Shown one piece after another: positions 1 to 6,446 of a stretch of DNA of 6,991 nt. Origin of the DNA: JBGPML01 sp041486955. Lineage in GTDB: Bacteria > Patescibacteriota > UBA1384 > 2-12-FULL-50-11 > DASWYB01. The position numbers and the translations under genes are program-made. The stretch spans positions 1-6,991 of the forward strand of contig JBGPML010000044.1 in NCBI GenBank assembly GCA_041486955.1. The letters are read 5' to 3'. Numbering within the stretch: the first letter of the stretch is position 1; each line of letters starts with the position of its first letter. Below the pieces are notes generated by a model. It saw only the letters and a list, made by a program, of their open reading frames with translations. It did not search any database and had not been told where the DNA came from.

Positions 1-1
1 C

Positions 2-586
2 TATGAGGTCCATGGTGTCATTGTCACCACCGAAAATATGATCTCTGGGAGTGCCATGCGGCCGGATGATATTATTGAAACAAAATCTGGCAAAACAATT
101 GAAGTTGCCCATACTGATGCTGAGGGTCGGCTCATTTTGTCCGATGCGTTAACGTATACACAAGAATTTGAACCTGATTATATTATTGATTACGCTACTC
201 TTACCGGAGCGGCGATTAAAGCGGTCGGTCGTCAAATGAGTGCCTATATGGGCAACAATCGCGACTTATTAACTATGGTCAATCAAGCAAGTAACGATAC
301 TGGTGAATTAGCCTGGGAGCTGCCTCTCTATGATCCGTATAAAGAATACTTGAAGAGCGGGATTGCCGATATTCAAAATATTGGTAATAGCGATTCTGCC
401 CCAGACGCGATAATGGGTGGACTGTTTTTACAAGAATTTATCGATGGAACGCCGTGGGTCCATATCGATATCGCTGGTCCTTCATGGCAAGAAGAAGACA
501 ATAACCCCGTTTATCCGAAAGGTGCTACCGGTTATGGTGTCCTGCTCGGACTCAACGTTATCGAGCAACTGATTGGTCAACGTTAA
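2..586 (+). CDS. M17 leucyl aminopeptidase, C-terminal part (5' end outside window)
   Basis: Cytosolic di-metal aminopeptidase of the M17 (PepA/LAP) family, which removes N-terminal residues from peptides. About 194 residues of the C-terminal catalytic domain are present, and the frame is open to the left edge. What is seen: the family signature as HTDAEGRL (positions 110-133), followed by IIDYATLTGA, ELPLYDPYKEYLKSG, and a WVHIDIAG block near the end. By family knowledge the Asp and Glu of TDAEGR are metal ligands and the Arg is catalytic; all three are present. The lysine and aspartate ligands that normally precede this part lie outside the window. The usual signature begins with Asn, and here it is His. 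The gene ends at TAA 584-586, converging on uvrC with a 4-nt overlap. Family assignment is secure; substrate preference cannot be read. Confidence 0.95.
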   Translation, partial: YEVHGVIVTTENMISGSAMRPDDIIETKSGKTIEVAHTDAEGRLILSDALTYTQEFEPDYIIDYATLTGAAIKAVGRQMSAYMGNNRDLLTMVNQASNDTGELAWELPLYDPYKEYLKSGIADIQNIGNSDSAPDAIMGGLFLQEFIDGTPWVHIDIAGPSWQEEDNNPVYPKGATGYGVLLGLNVIEQLIGQR

Positions 587-593
587 TTTTTTT
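554..593 (+). terminator. weak candidate intrinsic terminator of the M17 gene
   Basis: Two copies of the self-complementary AACGTT (554-559 and 579-584) could pair as a 6-bp stem around a 19-nt loop, followed after two A by seven T (587-593). The copies are also part of a direct repeat, TCAACGTTA (552-560 and 577-585). The stem is short, has only two G-C pairs and lies in coding sequence, so this may be chance. The T-run is the A7 run in the last codons of uvrC on the other strand. Confidence 0.25.
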
Positions 594-2196
594 GGCGAGG
601 AAGCGTTTTTCGATTGCGTTTAAAGCGATGGAAACCGATAACGTAGCGATGAACTTCATCACGAATTGCCGTTAATAATAGCAGTGCATCGGAATCGTGA
701 GCTAAAGCGATAGGGTCGCTTTGGTTTGGGACAAAAATAAGTTCCTGTTTCTTGGCAAGCGAAATAATCGGAATAGATTTTTGCGCTAACTTAAGTGCAT
801 CAAGAGCGGCTGATAGCTGGCCTTTCCCACCATCTATTAACAGGAGGTCTGGCACGGCTCGCTTCGCATTACTCACGCGGCGAAATACTAATTCCCGCAT
901 GCTTGCAAAATCATCTTGCCCTTTCGGTACGATAATATTATATTTTCGGTATTCATTTTTATCTGGTTTACCATCAATAAAAACTATGGTTGCACCGACT
1001 ATCGCCGTTGCGCCAAGATTTGAAATATCAAACGCTTCAATGCGTTTTGGTAACTGGGCTAAATTGAGTAACTGTTTGAGATCCAGTAATCCTTGACGTG
1101 TTCGTTTCGTTTTTAATCGTTCTAATTGTAACTGATAGCTGGCGTTATCAATGGCTGTTTCGAGACGCTTTTTTAGTTCTCCACGCTGCGGCACGACGAT
1201 CGCAACTTTTCGACCCGATTGTTCTCGGACCAACTTTGTTGTTTCCTCTATGTCGGCCGGTTGGGCTTCAACCACAATTTCTTGCGGAGCGACCCAATTA
1301 TTAACATATAAATAGGTCAAAATAAATTCATATAGCTCACTTATGCCGAGTTCTGCCGGGGTTTCAAACATCAGTTGCTTATGGTTTACAATAGATCCAT
1401 CTCGTTCAAATAATATGTATATTGATAATAACTTTCCACTTTGGGCAAAACCGATATAGTCTCGATTCTCGCCTGTCGGACTAAACAGTGACTGAGATTC
1501 CCGCAACTGGAATAACGACATCAATCGATCTCGTAATATGCCCGCCTGCTCATAACGCTCGGATTCCGATGCTTCGACCATAGCCTGTTTGACTAATCGC
1601 TCTATTTGCGATTGCGGCGAAGTAATAAATTTCACGGCTTTGATAACGTTAGCTTGATAGGCTTCCTTATTATCAAGAGAACGAGCGCCAAGACCTATTT
1701 GCTTTGGTACCGACGATCGGTTTTCATATGATGCATCGTTCGCAATTTTTATACCATAGAGCTCCTGTAATAGCTTCAGCATGGTATGAAGATAGGTTGC
1801 AGAAAAATATGGCCCATAATATCGGGCTTTGTCATGACCAGCCCGACGGCTGATAGTAAAGACTGGAAAGTCTTCTTTTGAAACCCGTAGGAATGGGTAG
1901 GTCTTATCGTCTTTGAGTTTAATATTATATTTCGGTTTGAGCGATTTGATAAAGCTGTTCTCTAATAAAACCGCTTCGAGCTCACTCGATACCTCGACTA
2001 CCTTGACGGATGTAACCTCACTTAATAAAAGTTTCGTCCAAGGCGAAAAAGTCGGTTTTGTGAAGTACGATTGCACCCGTTTAGCTAAATCCTTGGCTTT
2101 TCCGACATACAAAAGTTGGCCATTCGCATCGTAATATTGATAGACGCCAGGTGTATGTGGTAGTTGATTAAGCGACTGTTGCAAGCTTTCGGTCAT
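583..2196 (-). CDS. uvrC: UvrC excinuclease subunit, cysteine-free and lacking the C-terminal HhH domain
   Basis: Dual-incision nuclease of UvrABC excision repair, recruited by DNA-bound UvrB. It has 537 residues against roughly 600 in common homologues. Domain order: GIY-YIG nuclease (about 13-91; PGVY, LYVGKAKDL with Tyr30, Arg40, Glu79); linker; UVR domain that binds UvrB (about 196-232); RNase H-like nuclease (about 385-525) with FDISN (Asp390), DDF (Asp428/429), LIDGGKGQL (Asp455) and RDEVHR (His516). Both active sites look intact. Two oddities: no cysteine anywhere, so the four-Cys cluster motif of classical UvrC is gone, and the protein stops just after FHRFKRNRK, where homologues continue into a (HhH)2 DNA-binding domain. 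The start is ATG 2194-2196 with a GGGAGGG upstream, inside the end of uvrA, so it is likely co-transcribed and perhaps translationally coupled. Confidence 0.97.
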   Translation of the reverse strand: MTESLQQSLNQLPHTPGVYQYYDANGQLLYVGKAKDLAKRVQSYFTKPTFSPWTKLLLSEVTSVKVVEVSSELEAVLLENSFIKSLKPKYNIKLKDDKTYPFLRVSKEDFPVFTISRRAGHDKARYYGPYFSATYLHTMLKLLQELYGIKIANDASYENRSSVPKQIGLGARSLDNKEAYQANVIKAVKFITSPQSQIERLVKQAMVEASESERYEQAGILRDRLMSLFQLRESQSLFSPTGENRDYIGFAQSGKLLSIYILFERDGSIVNHKQLMFETPAELGISELYEFILTYLYVNNWVAPQEIVVEAQPADIEETTKLVREQSGRKVAIVVPQRGELKKRLETAIDNASYQLQLERLKTKRTRQGLLDLKQLLNLAQLPKRIEAFDISNLGATAIVGATIVFIDGKPDKNEYRKYNIIVPKGQDDFASMRELVFRRVSNAKRAVPDLLLIDGGKGQLSAALDALKLAQKSIPIISLAKKQELIFVPNQSDPIALAHDSDALLLLTAIRDEVHRYVIGFHRFKRNRKTLPRQKN

Positions 2197-5029
2197 GACC
2201 CTCCCGTGCCAGATACGATTTTAAGAAATGTCCGGTATAGGAAGCCGAGTTTTGAGCTACATCTTCGGGGGTACCGGTTGCGATAACCTGTCCTCCCCGT
2301 GCACCACCTTCCGGACCGAGATCGATTATCCAGTCAGCATTCTTAATGACATCTAAATTATGTTCAATAATCACGACAGTATTGCCCTTATTGACCAGAC
2401 GATTCAACACATCGAGAAGCTTTTTAATATCGGCGAAATGGAGCCCCGTCGTCGGCTCGTCTAAGATATAGAGGGTCTTGCCGTACGTCCGTTTACCAAG
2501 TTCGCTGGCCAGTTTAACACGTTGGGCTTCTCCGCCTGAAAGAGTCGTTGCACTTTGACCAAGACGAATGTAACCTAAACCGACCGCCTGCAACGTCGTC
2601 AAAGTATCGTGAATCACGGGAATATTGGTAAAGAATTCGACACCCTCATCAACAGTCATATCTAATACTTGAGCAATGTTTTTTGATTTGTACCGCACTT
2701 CAAGGGTTTCCCGATTGTAACGTGTTCCTTTACAGATCTCACACGGAATTTCAACATCAGCTAAAAAATGCATTTCAATTCGAATGACTCCATCACCTCG
2801 ACAATTGTCACACCGGCCGCCGTCGACGTTAAAACTAAAACGACCAGGCTTATATCCCCGTACTTTGGCTTCCGGAGTACGCGAAAAGATATCACGGACG
2901 TGATCAAAAACTTTGGTATACGTGGCCGGATTACTACGTGGCGTTCGTCCAATCGGTGATTGATCGATGACAATGACACGTTCAATGTCACCGTCTCCAC
3001 TGATTGATTCATGTTTTCCCATCGGATGATTCGTGCGATTAATTTTGTTCGTCAATCCTTTGTGAAGGATCTCATTGACTAAAGTCGATTTACCGCTCCC
3101 CGATACTCCAGTGACGCAGGTCATCAAGCCAATCGGGAAATGAACCGTAATATTTTTAAGATTATTTTCACGAGCATGAGATACCGTAACTTCATGTTTC
3201 GGTTTATATTCGCGTCGTTTGGATGGCAAGGCGATTTTTTCTAAACCGGAAATATAACGGGCAGTCAGCGATGTTTCATTAGCTAAAAATTCCTCAATCG
3301 GTTGTGCGGCCACCACTGACCCACCGTGCTCTCCTGCACCTGGGCCAATATCGACCACGTAATCAGCGTTCCGAATTGTATCTTCATCATGTTCAACCAC
3401 AATGACCGTGTTACCTCGCTCCTTTAATGTTCGCAAGGTATCGATCAAACGAAGGTTATCTCGTTGATGTAAGCCAATGGTCGGTTCATCAAGAACGTAT
3501 AACACGCCGGTTAAGGCCGATCCAATCTGGCTCGCCAATCGAATACGCTGCCCTTCGCCCCCAGAGAGAGTAGCGGCACTTCGCGACAGTGTTAAGTAAT
3601 TGAGTCCTACGTTATATAGGAACTCGAGGCGATTCGTAATCTCCATCAAAATTTGTAAGGCGATCTGCAAATCCTTATCACTTAATTTGAGCTGCTTAAA
3701 CCATTGCAGCGCTTCCTCAATCGTCACCGCACTCAGCTCAGCAATATTCTTGCCTTCAATCGTGACGAGCAATGATTCTTGTTTGAGTCGCTGGCCGTGA
3801 CATGTTTCACACGTTGATGCGCTCATATACCGCTCAATATCACTCCGGATAGCATCGCTATCAGTTTCGTGATATCGTTTTTCGAGATGCTTCAATAAGC
3901 CTTGAAACCGAATCGTAAACCGTTTCGGCCCCGTTGAACTCATATAGGTCGCAGGAATTAATACCGGTTGTTCTGGTCCTTCAAAAAGTTGGGCTAATTT
4001 TTTACTATCTATCGAGTGAATCGGTTTATTGGTTGGAATTCCATAATGATACGCCACCGACCGAATAACTGAACCATAATAATTATTAGTCTTATAGTGC
4101 CACGGCATGATCGCCCCTTCTTCGATTGATTTCGTTTTATCGGGCACAATCAGAGCGGCATCGAGCTTACGAATAAAGCCCAACCCATCACAGGTTTCAC
4201 AGGCCCCGAACGGACTATTAAATGAAAATGAACGAGGGGTTAATTCAGCAAGAGACGTGCCATCATTCGGACAAGCGAGCTGTTGACTCATAATAACTTC
4301 TTCATACGTATCTTCATTAACGATCGTAATAAGACCTTTCGTGATTTTAATCGCTTGCTCAACGGCGTCTTGCACACGGCTCATTAACACGTGACCAATT
4401 GTTAATCGGTCAATTACAACGTCGATGGTATGAGCTTTATACCGATCGAGTTGAATCGAATCCGATAGTGAACGGATTTCACCATTCACTCGAACACGAG
4501 CAAATCCACCATGATACAAATCGTAAAGAAGTTGATGATATTCACCTTTTCGTCCCCGTACAACCGGCGCTAAAATAAGAATTTTACTATTCTCGGGATA
4601 ATTCAAAATTGTATCAACAATCTGTTCAGTCGGTTGACGGGTGATAACTCGCCCACAAACGGGGCAGTGGGGGACACCAATTCGAGCAAAGAGTAAACGG
4701 AGATAATCATTGATTTCAGTAATCGTTCCGACTGTCGAACGGGGGTTATGGCTGGTTGATTTTTGATCAATTGAAATTGCCGGAGACAGTCCATCAATAC
4801 CGTCAACATCCGGCTTTTCCATTTGTCCCAGGAACTGTCTGGCATAACTCGACAAACTTTCCATATAGCGACGTTGGCCTTCAGCGTAAATCGTATCGAA
4901 TGCCAAAGAAGACTTGCCACTGCCTGACAAGCCGGTAAATACAATTAAAGAATTACGAGGCAGAGTTACATCAATGTTTTTAAGATTGTGTTCCCGAGCC
5001 CCACGTATAACAATATTGTCATTACTCAT
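2168..5029 (-). CDS. uvrA: UvrA, excinuclease ATPase subunit
   Basis: Damage-sensing ABC-type ATPase of nucleotide excision repair, acting as a dimer that loads UvrB on lesions. 953 residues from ATG 5027-5029, normal for the family. In order: Walker A I GLSGSGKSS (about 33-41); signature I LSGGEGQR (about 486-493) and VLDEPTIGLH; Walker A II GVSGSGKST (about 639-647); a complete second zinc module (CDNC near 739, CEIC near 760) within the DNA-binding insertion; signature II LSGGEAQR (about 829) and ILDEPTTGLH. The first zinc module (about 251-279) reads CPND then CETC, so one usual cysteine is aspartate. The frame stays open to ATG 5060-5062, but those 11 residues (MVKNVLYFFRY) are not family-like and lie across the promoter. 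There is no Shine-Dalgarno before ATG 5029. The last 29 nt overlap uvrC. First gene of a uvrA-uvrC operon. Confidence 0.98.
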   Translation of the reverse strand: MSNDNIVIRGAREHNLKNIDVTLPRNSLIVFTGLSGSGKSSLAFDTIYAEGQRRYMESLSSYARQFLGQMEKPDVDGIDGLSPAISIDQKSTSHNPRSTVGTITEINDYLRLLFARIGVPHCPVCGRVITRQPTEQIVDTILNYPENSKILILAPVVRGRKGEYHQLLYDLYHGGFARVRVNGEIRSLSDSIQLDRYKAHTIDVVIDRLTIGHVLMSRVQDAVEQAIKITKGLITIVNEDTYEEVIMSQQLACPNDGTSLAELTPRSFSFNSPFGACETCDGLGFIRKLDAALIVPDKTKSIEEGAIMPWHYKTNNYYGSVIRSVAYHYGIPTNKPIHSIDSKKLAQLFEGPEQPVLIPATYMSSTGPKRFTIRFQGLLKHLEKRYHETDSDAIRSDIERYMSASTCETCHGQRLKQESLLVTIEGKNIAELSAVTIEEALQWFKQLKLSDKDLQIALQILMEITNRLEFLYNVGLNYLTLSRSAATLSGGEGQRIRLASQIGSALTGVLYVLDEPTIGLHQRDNLRLIDTLRTLKERGNTVIVVEHDEDTIRNADYVVDIGPGAGEHGGSVVAAQPIEEFLANETSLTARYISGLEKIALPSKRREYKPKHEVTVSHARENNLKNITVHFPIGLMTCVTGVSGSGKSTLVNEILHKGLTNKINRTNHPMGKHESISGDGDIERVIVIDQSPIGRTPRSNPATYTKVFDHVRDIFSRTPEAKVRGYKPGRFSFNVDGGRCDNCRGDGVIRIEMHFLADVEIPCEICKGTRYNRETLEVRYKSKNIAQVLDMTVDEGVEFFTNIPVIHDTLTTLQAVGLGYIRLGQSATTLSGGEAQRVKLASELGKRTYGKTLYILDEPTTGLHFADIKKLLDVLNRLVNKGNTVVIIEHNLDVIKNADWIIDLGPEGGARGGQVIATGTPEDVAQNSASYTGHFLKSYLAREGHDRKLATVA
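2199..2205 (-). promoter_or_regulatory. Shine-Dalgarno of uvrC inside uvrA
   Basis: On the minus strand GGGAGGG lies 2 nt before the uvrC ATG; taking GGGAG as the core, the spacing is 4 nt, which is short. It lies within the last codons of uvrA and supports the chosen uvrC start. No other in-frame start close by has a comparable site. Confidence 0.6.
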
Positions 5030-5040
5030 ATAACGGAAAA

Positions 5041-5069
5041 AGTATAGCACGTTTTTGACCATTCGTCAC
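5041..5069 (-). promoter_or_regulatory. sigma-70-type promoter of uvrA-uvrC, near-leaderless
   Basis: Read on the minus strand: -35 GTGACG (5064-5069, 4/6 to consensus), a 17-bp spacer, and -10 TATACT (5041-5046, 5/6). Transcription would start near 5033-5035, only about 4-6 nt before the uvrA ATG at 5029. No ribosome binding site lies between, so the mRNA would be practically leaderless. The alternative upstream ATG at 5060-5062 falls in the spacer and could not be on this transcript, which is the main reason for rejecting the longer UvrA. Confidence 0.6.
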
Positions 5070-5074
5070 TACTT

Positions 5075-5101
5075 TTAACTCATATGCTATCCACATATAA
5101 G
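5075..5101 (+). promoter_or_regulatory. candidate promoter of the M16 gene
   Basis: TTAACT (5075-5080, 4/6 to the -35 consensus), a short 15-bp spacer, and TATAAG (5096-5101, 5/6 to the -10). Transcription would begin near 5108 and leave a leader of about 40 nt. An alternative is TATGTT (5131-5136, 4/6), which sits 11 nt before ATG 5148, the same distance as TATACT before the uvrA ATG, but it has no good -35. I cannot decide between them. Confidence 0.3.
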
Positions 5102-5103
5102 TT
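5077..5103. repeat. 10-bp-arm inverted repeat in the divergent uvrA / M16 region (possible operator)
   Basis: AACTCATATG (5077-5086) and CATATAAGTT (5094-5103) are inverted copies matching at 9 of 10 positions, separated by 7 nt. The repeat sits about 8 bp upstream of the uvrA -35 and overlaps a candidate -10 (TATAAG) for the rightward gene. A dimeric regulator site is plausible. It does not match the E. coli (CTGT-N8-ACAG) or Bacillus (GAAC-N4-GTTC) LexA patterns exactly, so I do not call it an SOS box. Confidence 0.45.
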
Positions 5104-5131
5104 CCACGTAGCTTCTCCTGAGAGAGCGTAT

Positions 5132-5170
5132 ATGTTAATCTTTGATTATGAACTTAATCGCTCCAAGTAA
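5132..5170 (+). CDS. possible 12-codon leader ORF overlapping the M16 start
   Basis: ATG 5132-5134 opens a short frame (MLIFDYELNRSK, stop TAA 5168-5170) that runs across the M16 start in a different frame. The only Shine-Dalgarno-like string in the area, GAGAG within 5120-5126, is well placed for this ATG and about 21 nt too far from the M16 ATG at 5148. It may be a leader peptide coupled to M16 translation, or chance. Nothing is recognisable in the peptide. Confidence 0.2.
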   Translation: MLIFDYELNRSK

Positions 5171-6440
5171 AGATCCTGGTTTATTTGAAAAAGCGGTTTT
5201 ATCGAATGGCATTGCACTCTATCATCGTAATACTGACACGCTCTTTGGACTGCCCAAAATTGCCGTTAGTGCGGTTGTAACGGTAGGTGGGCGTGATGAT
5301 ACGACAGGAAAAGAGGGCGCCGCCCATTTTTTTGAACATATGCCATTCCGCGGGACTAAAAAATTCCCAACATTAATGGATATTACCTATGAGATTGAAC
5401 AAAATGGCGGCTATATAAACGCTTTTACCACCGACGAAGCAACGGGCTATGAAATTGTTGTTCCCAAACCCATGTTGGAAATGGGACTTGATCGTTTAGC
5501 AGATATTTTACTCCATCCCATCCTAAGGCCAGAAGATATTGTTATGGAGCGTGAAATAATTATTGAAGAACTCCGTAATAAGCTAGCTAATGTTCAGTTT
5601 TTTGCCCGTCAGGAGCTTTATAAGGGTCTGTTAGGTGCCCACCCTCTGGTACATGCAGTAATCGGGACAGAAGAGGCATTAAAGAGCATTGCTCGAGAGG
5701 AACTTATTCAATTTCACGATACGTATTATAACGCTTCAAATATTACCCTTTTCACCGTTGGAAGTTTTGGGCTCGAAGAAATTGTACCAACGATAGAACG
5801 CTATTTTGGTAACGTGCGGGCAGGAAAACAAACCGAGAGAACGGCTTCTATCAATTTTCCAAGTCTCTTAGAAAATCAGTTGATTTTCTCCCCGCCTCAA
5901 TATAATCGCTCAATTTATATGCTGGGTCGTCGGTTACCAAAATCGACTCTCAAAGAGTCACTGATGTTAAAATTTTTCCGCGACATGTTATCGAGCGGGA
6001 TGAATAGCCCACTCAATCAAGAAATTCGAGAAAAGCGGGGTTTAGCGTACAATCTCGGGCTCTTTCATAATACGTATAGTGATCTGGGGTTACTCATCTT
6101 CTTCGTTTCGACTCGTTTCCAACATATGGACGAAGTAGAAACTATTTTTTGGCGTGAAGCTGAAGCGATTTTACACAGTGACCACCGATTTTCGGAAGTC
6201 AAACATATGGTCAAACAATCAGTTCTGTATCGAGACTATAGCCTTGGAACAATTCTTGACGAAGCGATTGATGATGTCCTTGATCTCGGTAACGTCATGT
6301 CGTTGAATGACTACATCGCCGTAGTCGACAGCATTACTCTTGAAGAAACCCGAAATTATGTGAAAGACTATCTCAAACGGGATGAATTTCTCGCCATCAA
6401 AGTCAATTGCGAACCAGTAGATTCTCCTAATACTATTTGA
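5148..6440 (+). CDS. M16 family zinc metallopeptidase (M16B, processing-peptidase-like)
   Basis: Two-domain zinc peptidase of the pitrilysin/M16 clan, probably cytosolic, since no signal peptide or membrane segment is seen. 430 residues from ATG 5148, the usual size for single-chain M16B proteins such as the Bacillus YmxG type. The inverted zinc motif HFFEH is at residues 60-64, with the third ligand about 76-77 residues on in EREIIIEEL (Glu140/141), so it should be active. The second half carries the family REKRGLAY block with the Arg297/Tyr301 pair. A TTG two codons upstream (5142) is an alternative start; the frame is closed by TAA just before it. Neither start has a well-spaced Shine-Dalgarno. 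It is divergent from uvrA and ends at TGA 6438-6440, directly before the structured element at 6447. The substrate cannot be inferred. Confidence 0.94.
   Translation: MNLIAPSKDPGLFEKAVLSNGIALYHRNTDTLFGLPKIAVSAVVTVGGRDDTTGKEGAAHFFEHMPFRGTKKFPTLMDITYEIEQNGGYINAFTTDEATGYEIVVPKPMLEMGLDRLADILLHPILRPEDIVMEREIIIEELRNKLANVQFFARQELYKGLLGAHPLVHAVIGTEEALKSIAREELIQFHDTYYNASNITLFTVGSFGLEEIVPTIERYFGNVRAGKQTERTASINFPSLLENQLIFSPPQYNRSIYMLGRRLPKSTLKESLMLKFFRDMLSSGMNSPLNQEIREKRGLAYNLGLFHNTYSDLGLLIFFVSTRFQHMDEVETIFWREAEAILHSDHRFSEVKHMVKQSVLYRDYSLGTILDEAIDDVLDLGNVMSLNDYIAVVDSITLEETRNYVKDYLKRDEFLAIKVNCEPVDSPNTI
6407..6436 (+). promoter_or_regulatory. candidate promoter for the structured element, inside the M16 3' end
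   Basis: TTGCGA (6407-6412, 4/6 to -35), an 18-bp spacer, and TACTAT (6431-6436, 4/6 to -10) predict a start near 6443, just before the outer stem at 6447. The match is modest and within coding sequence, so it counts mainly through its position. Confidence 0.25.
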
Positions 6441-6446
6441 GACCCA

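Noticed and set aside
583..600. Frameshift at the A7 run hiding a UvrC HhH domain
   Set aside because: Both shifted frames were read on; one stops almost at once and the other gives about 30 residues without HhH features.
752..1304. Two open frames on + opposite uvrC
   Set aside because: They are antisense to a well-conserved protein and have no recognisable domain or convincing start site.
1913..2134. Open frame on + opposite the uvrC GIY-YIG region
   Set aside because: Shadow of conserved uvrC coding sequence; the product is low-complexity without family features.
2761..4944. Several short open frames on both strands inside uvrA
   Set aside because: All lie within a complete, highly conserved UvrA frame; none shows a domain or its own translation signal.
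5030..5062. Longer UvrA start at ATG 5060-5062 adding MVKNVLYFFRY
   Set aside because: The extra residues are not family-like, the ATG lies in the promoter spacer, and MSNDNIVIRGAREHNL is a typical UvrA N-terminus.
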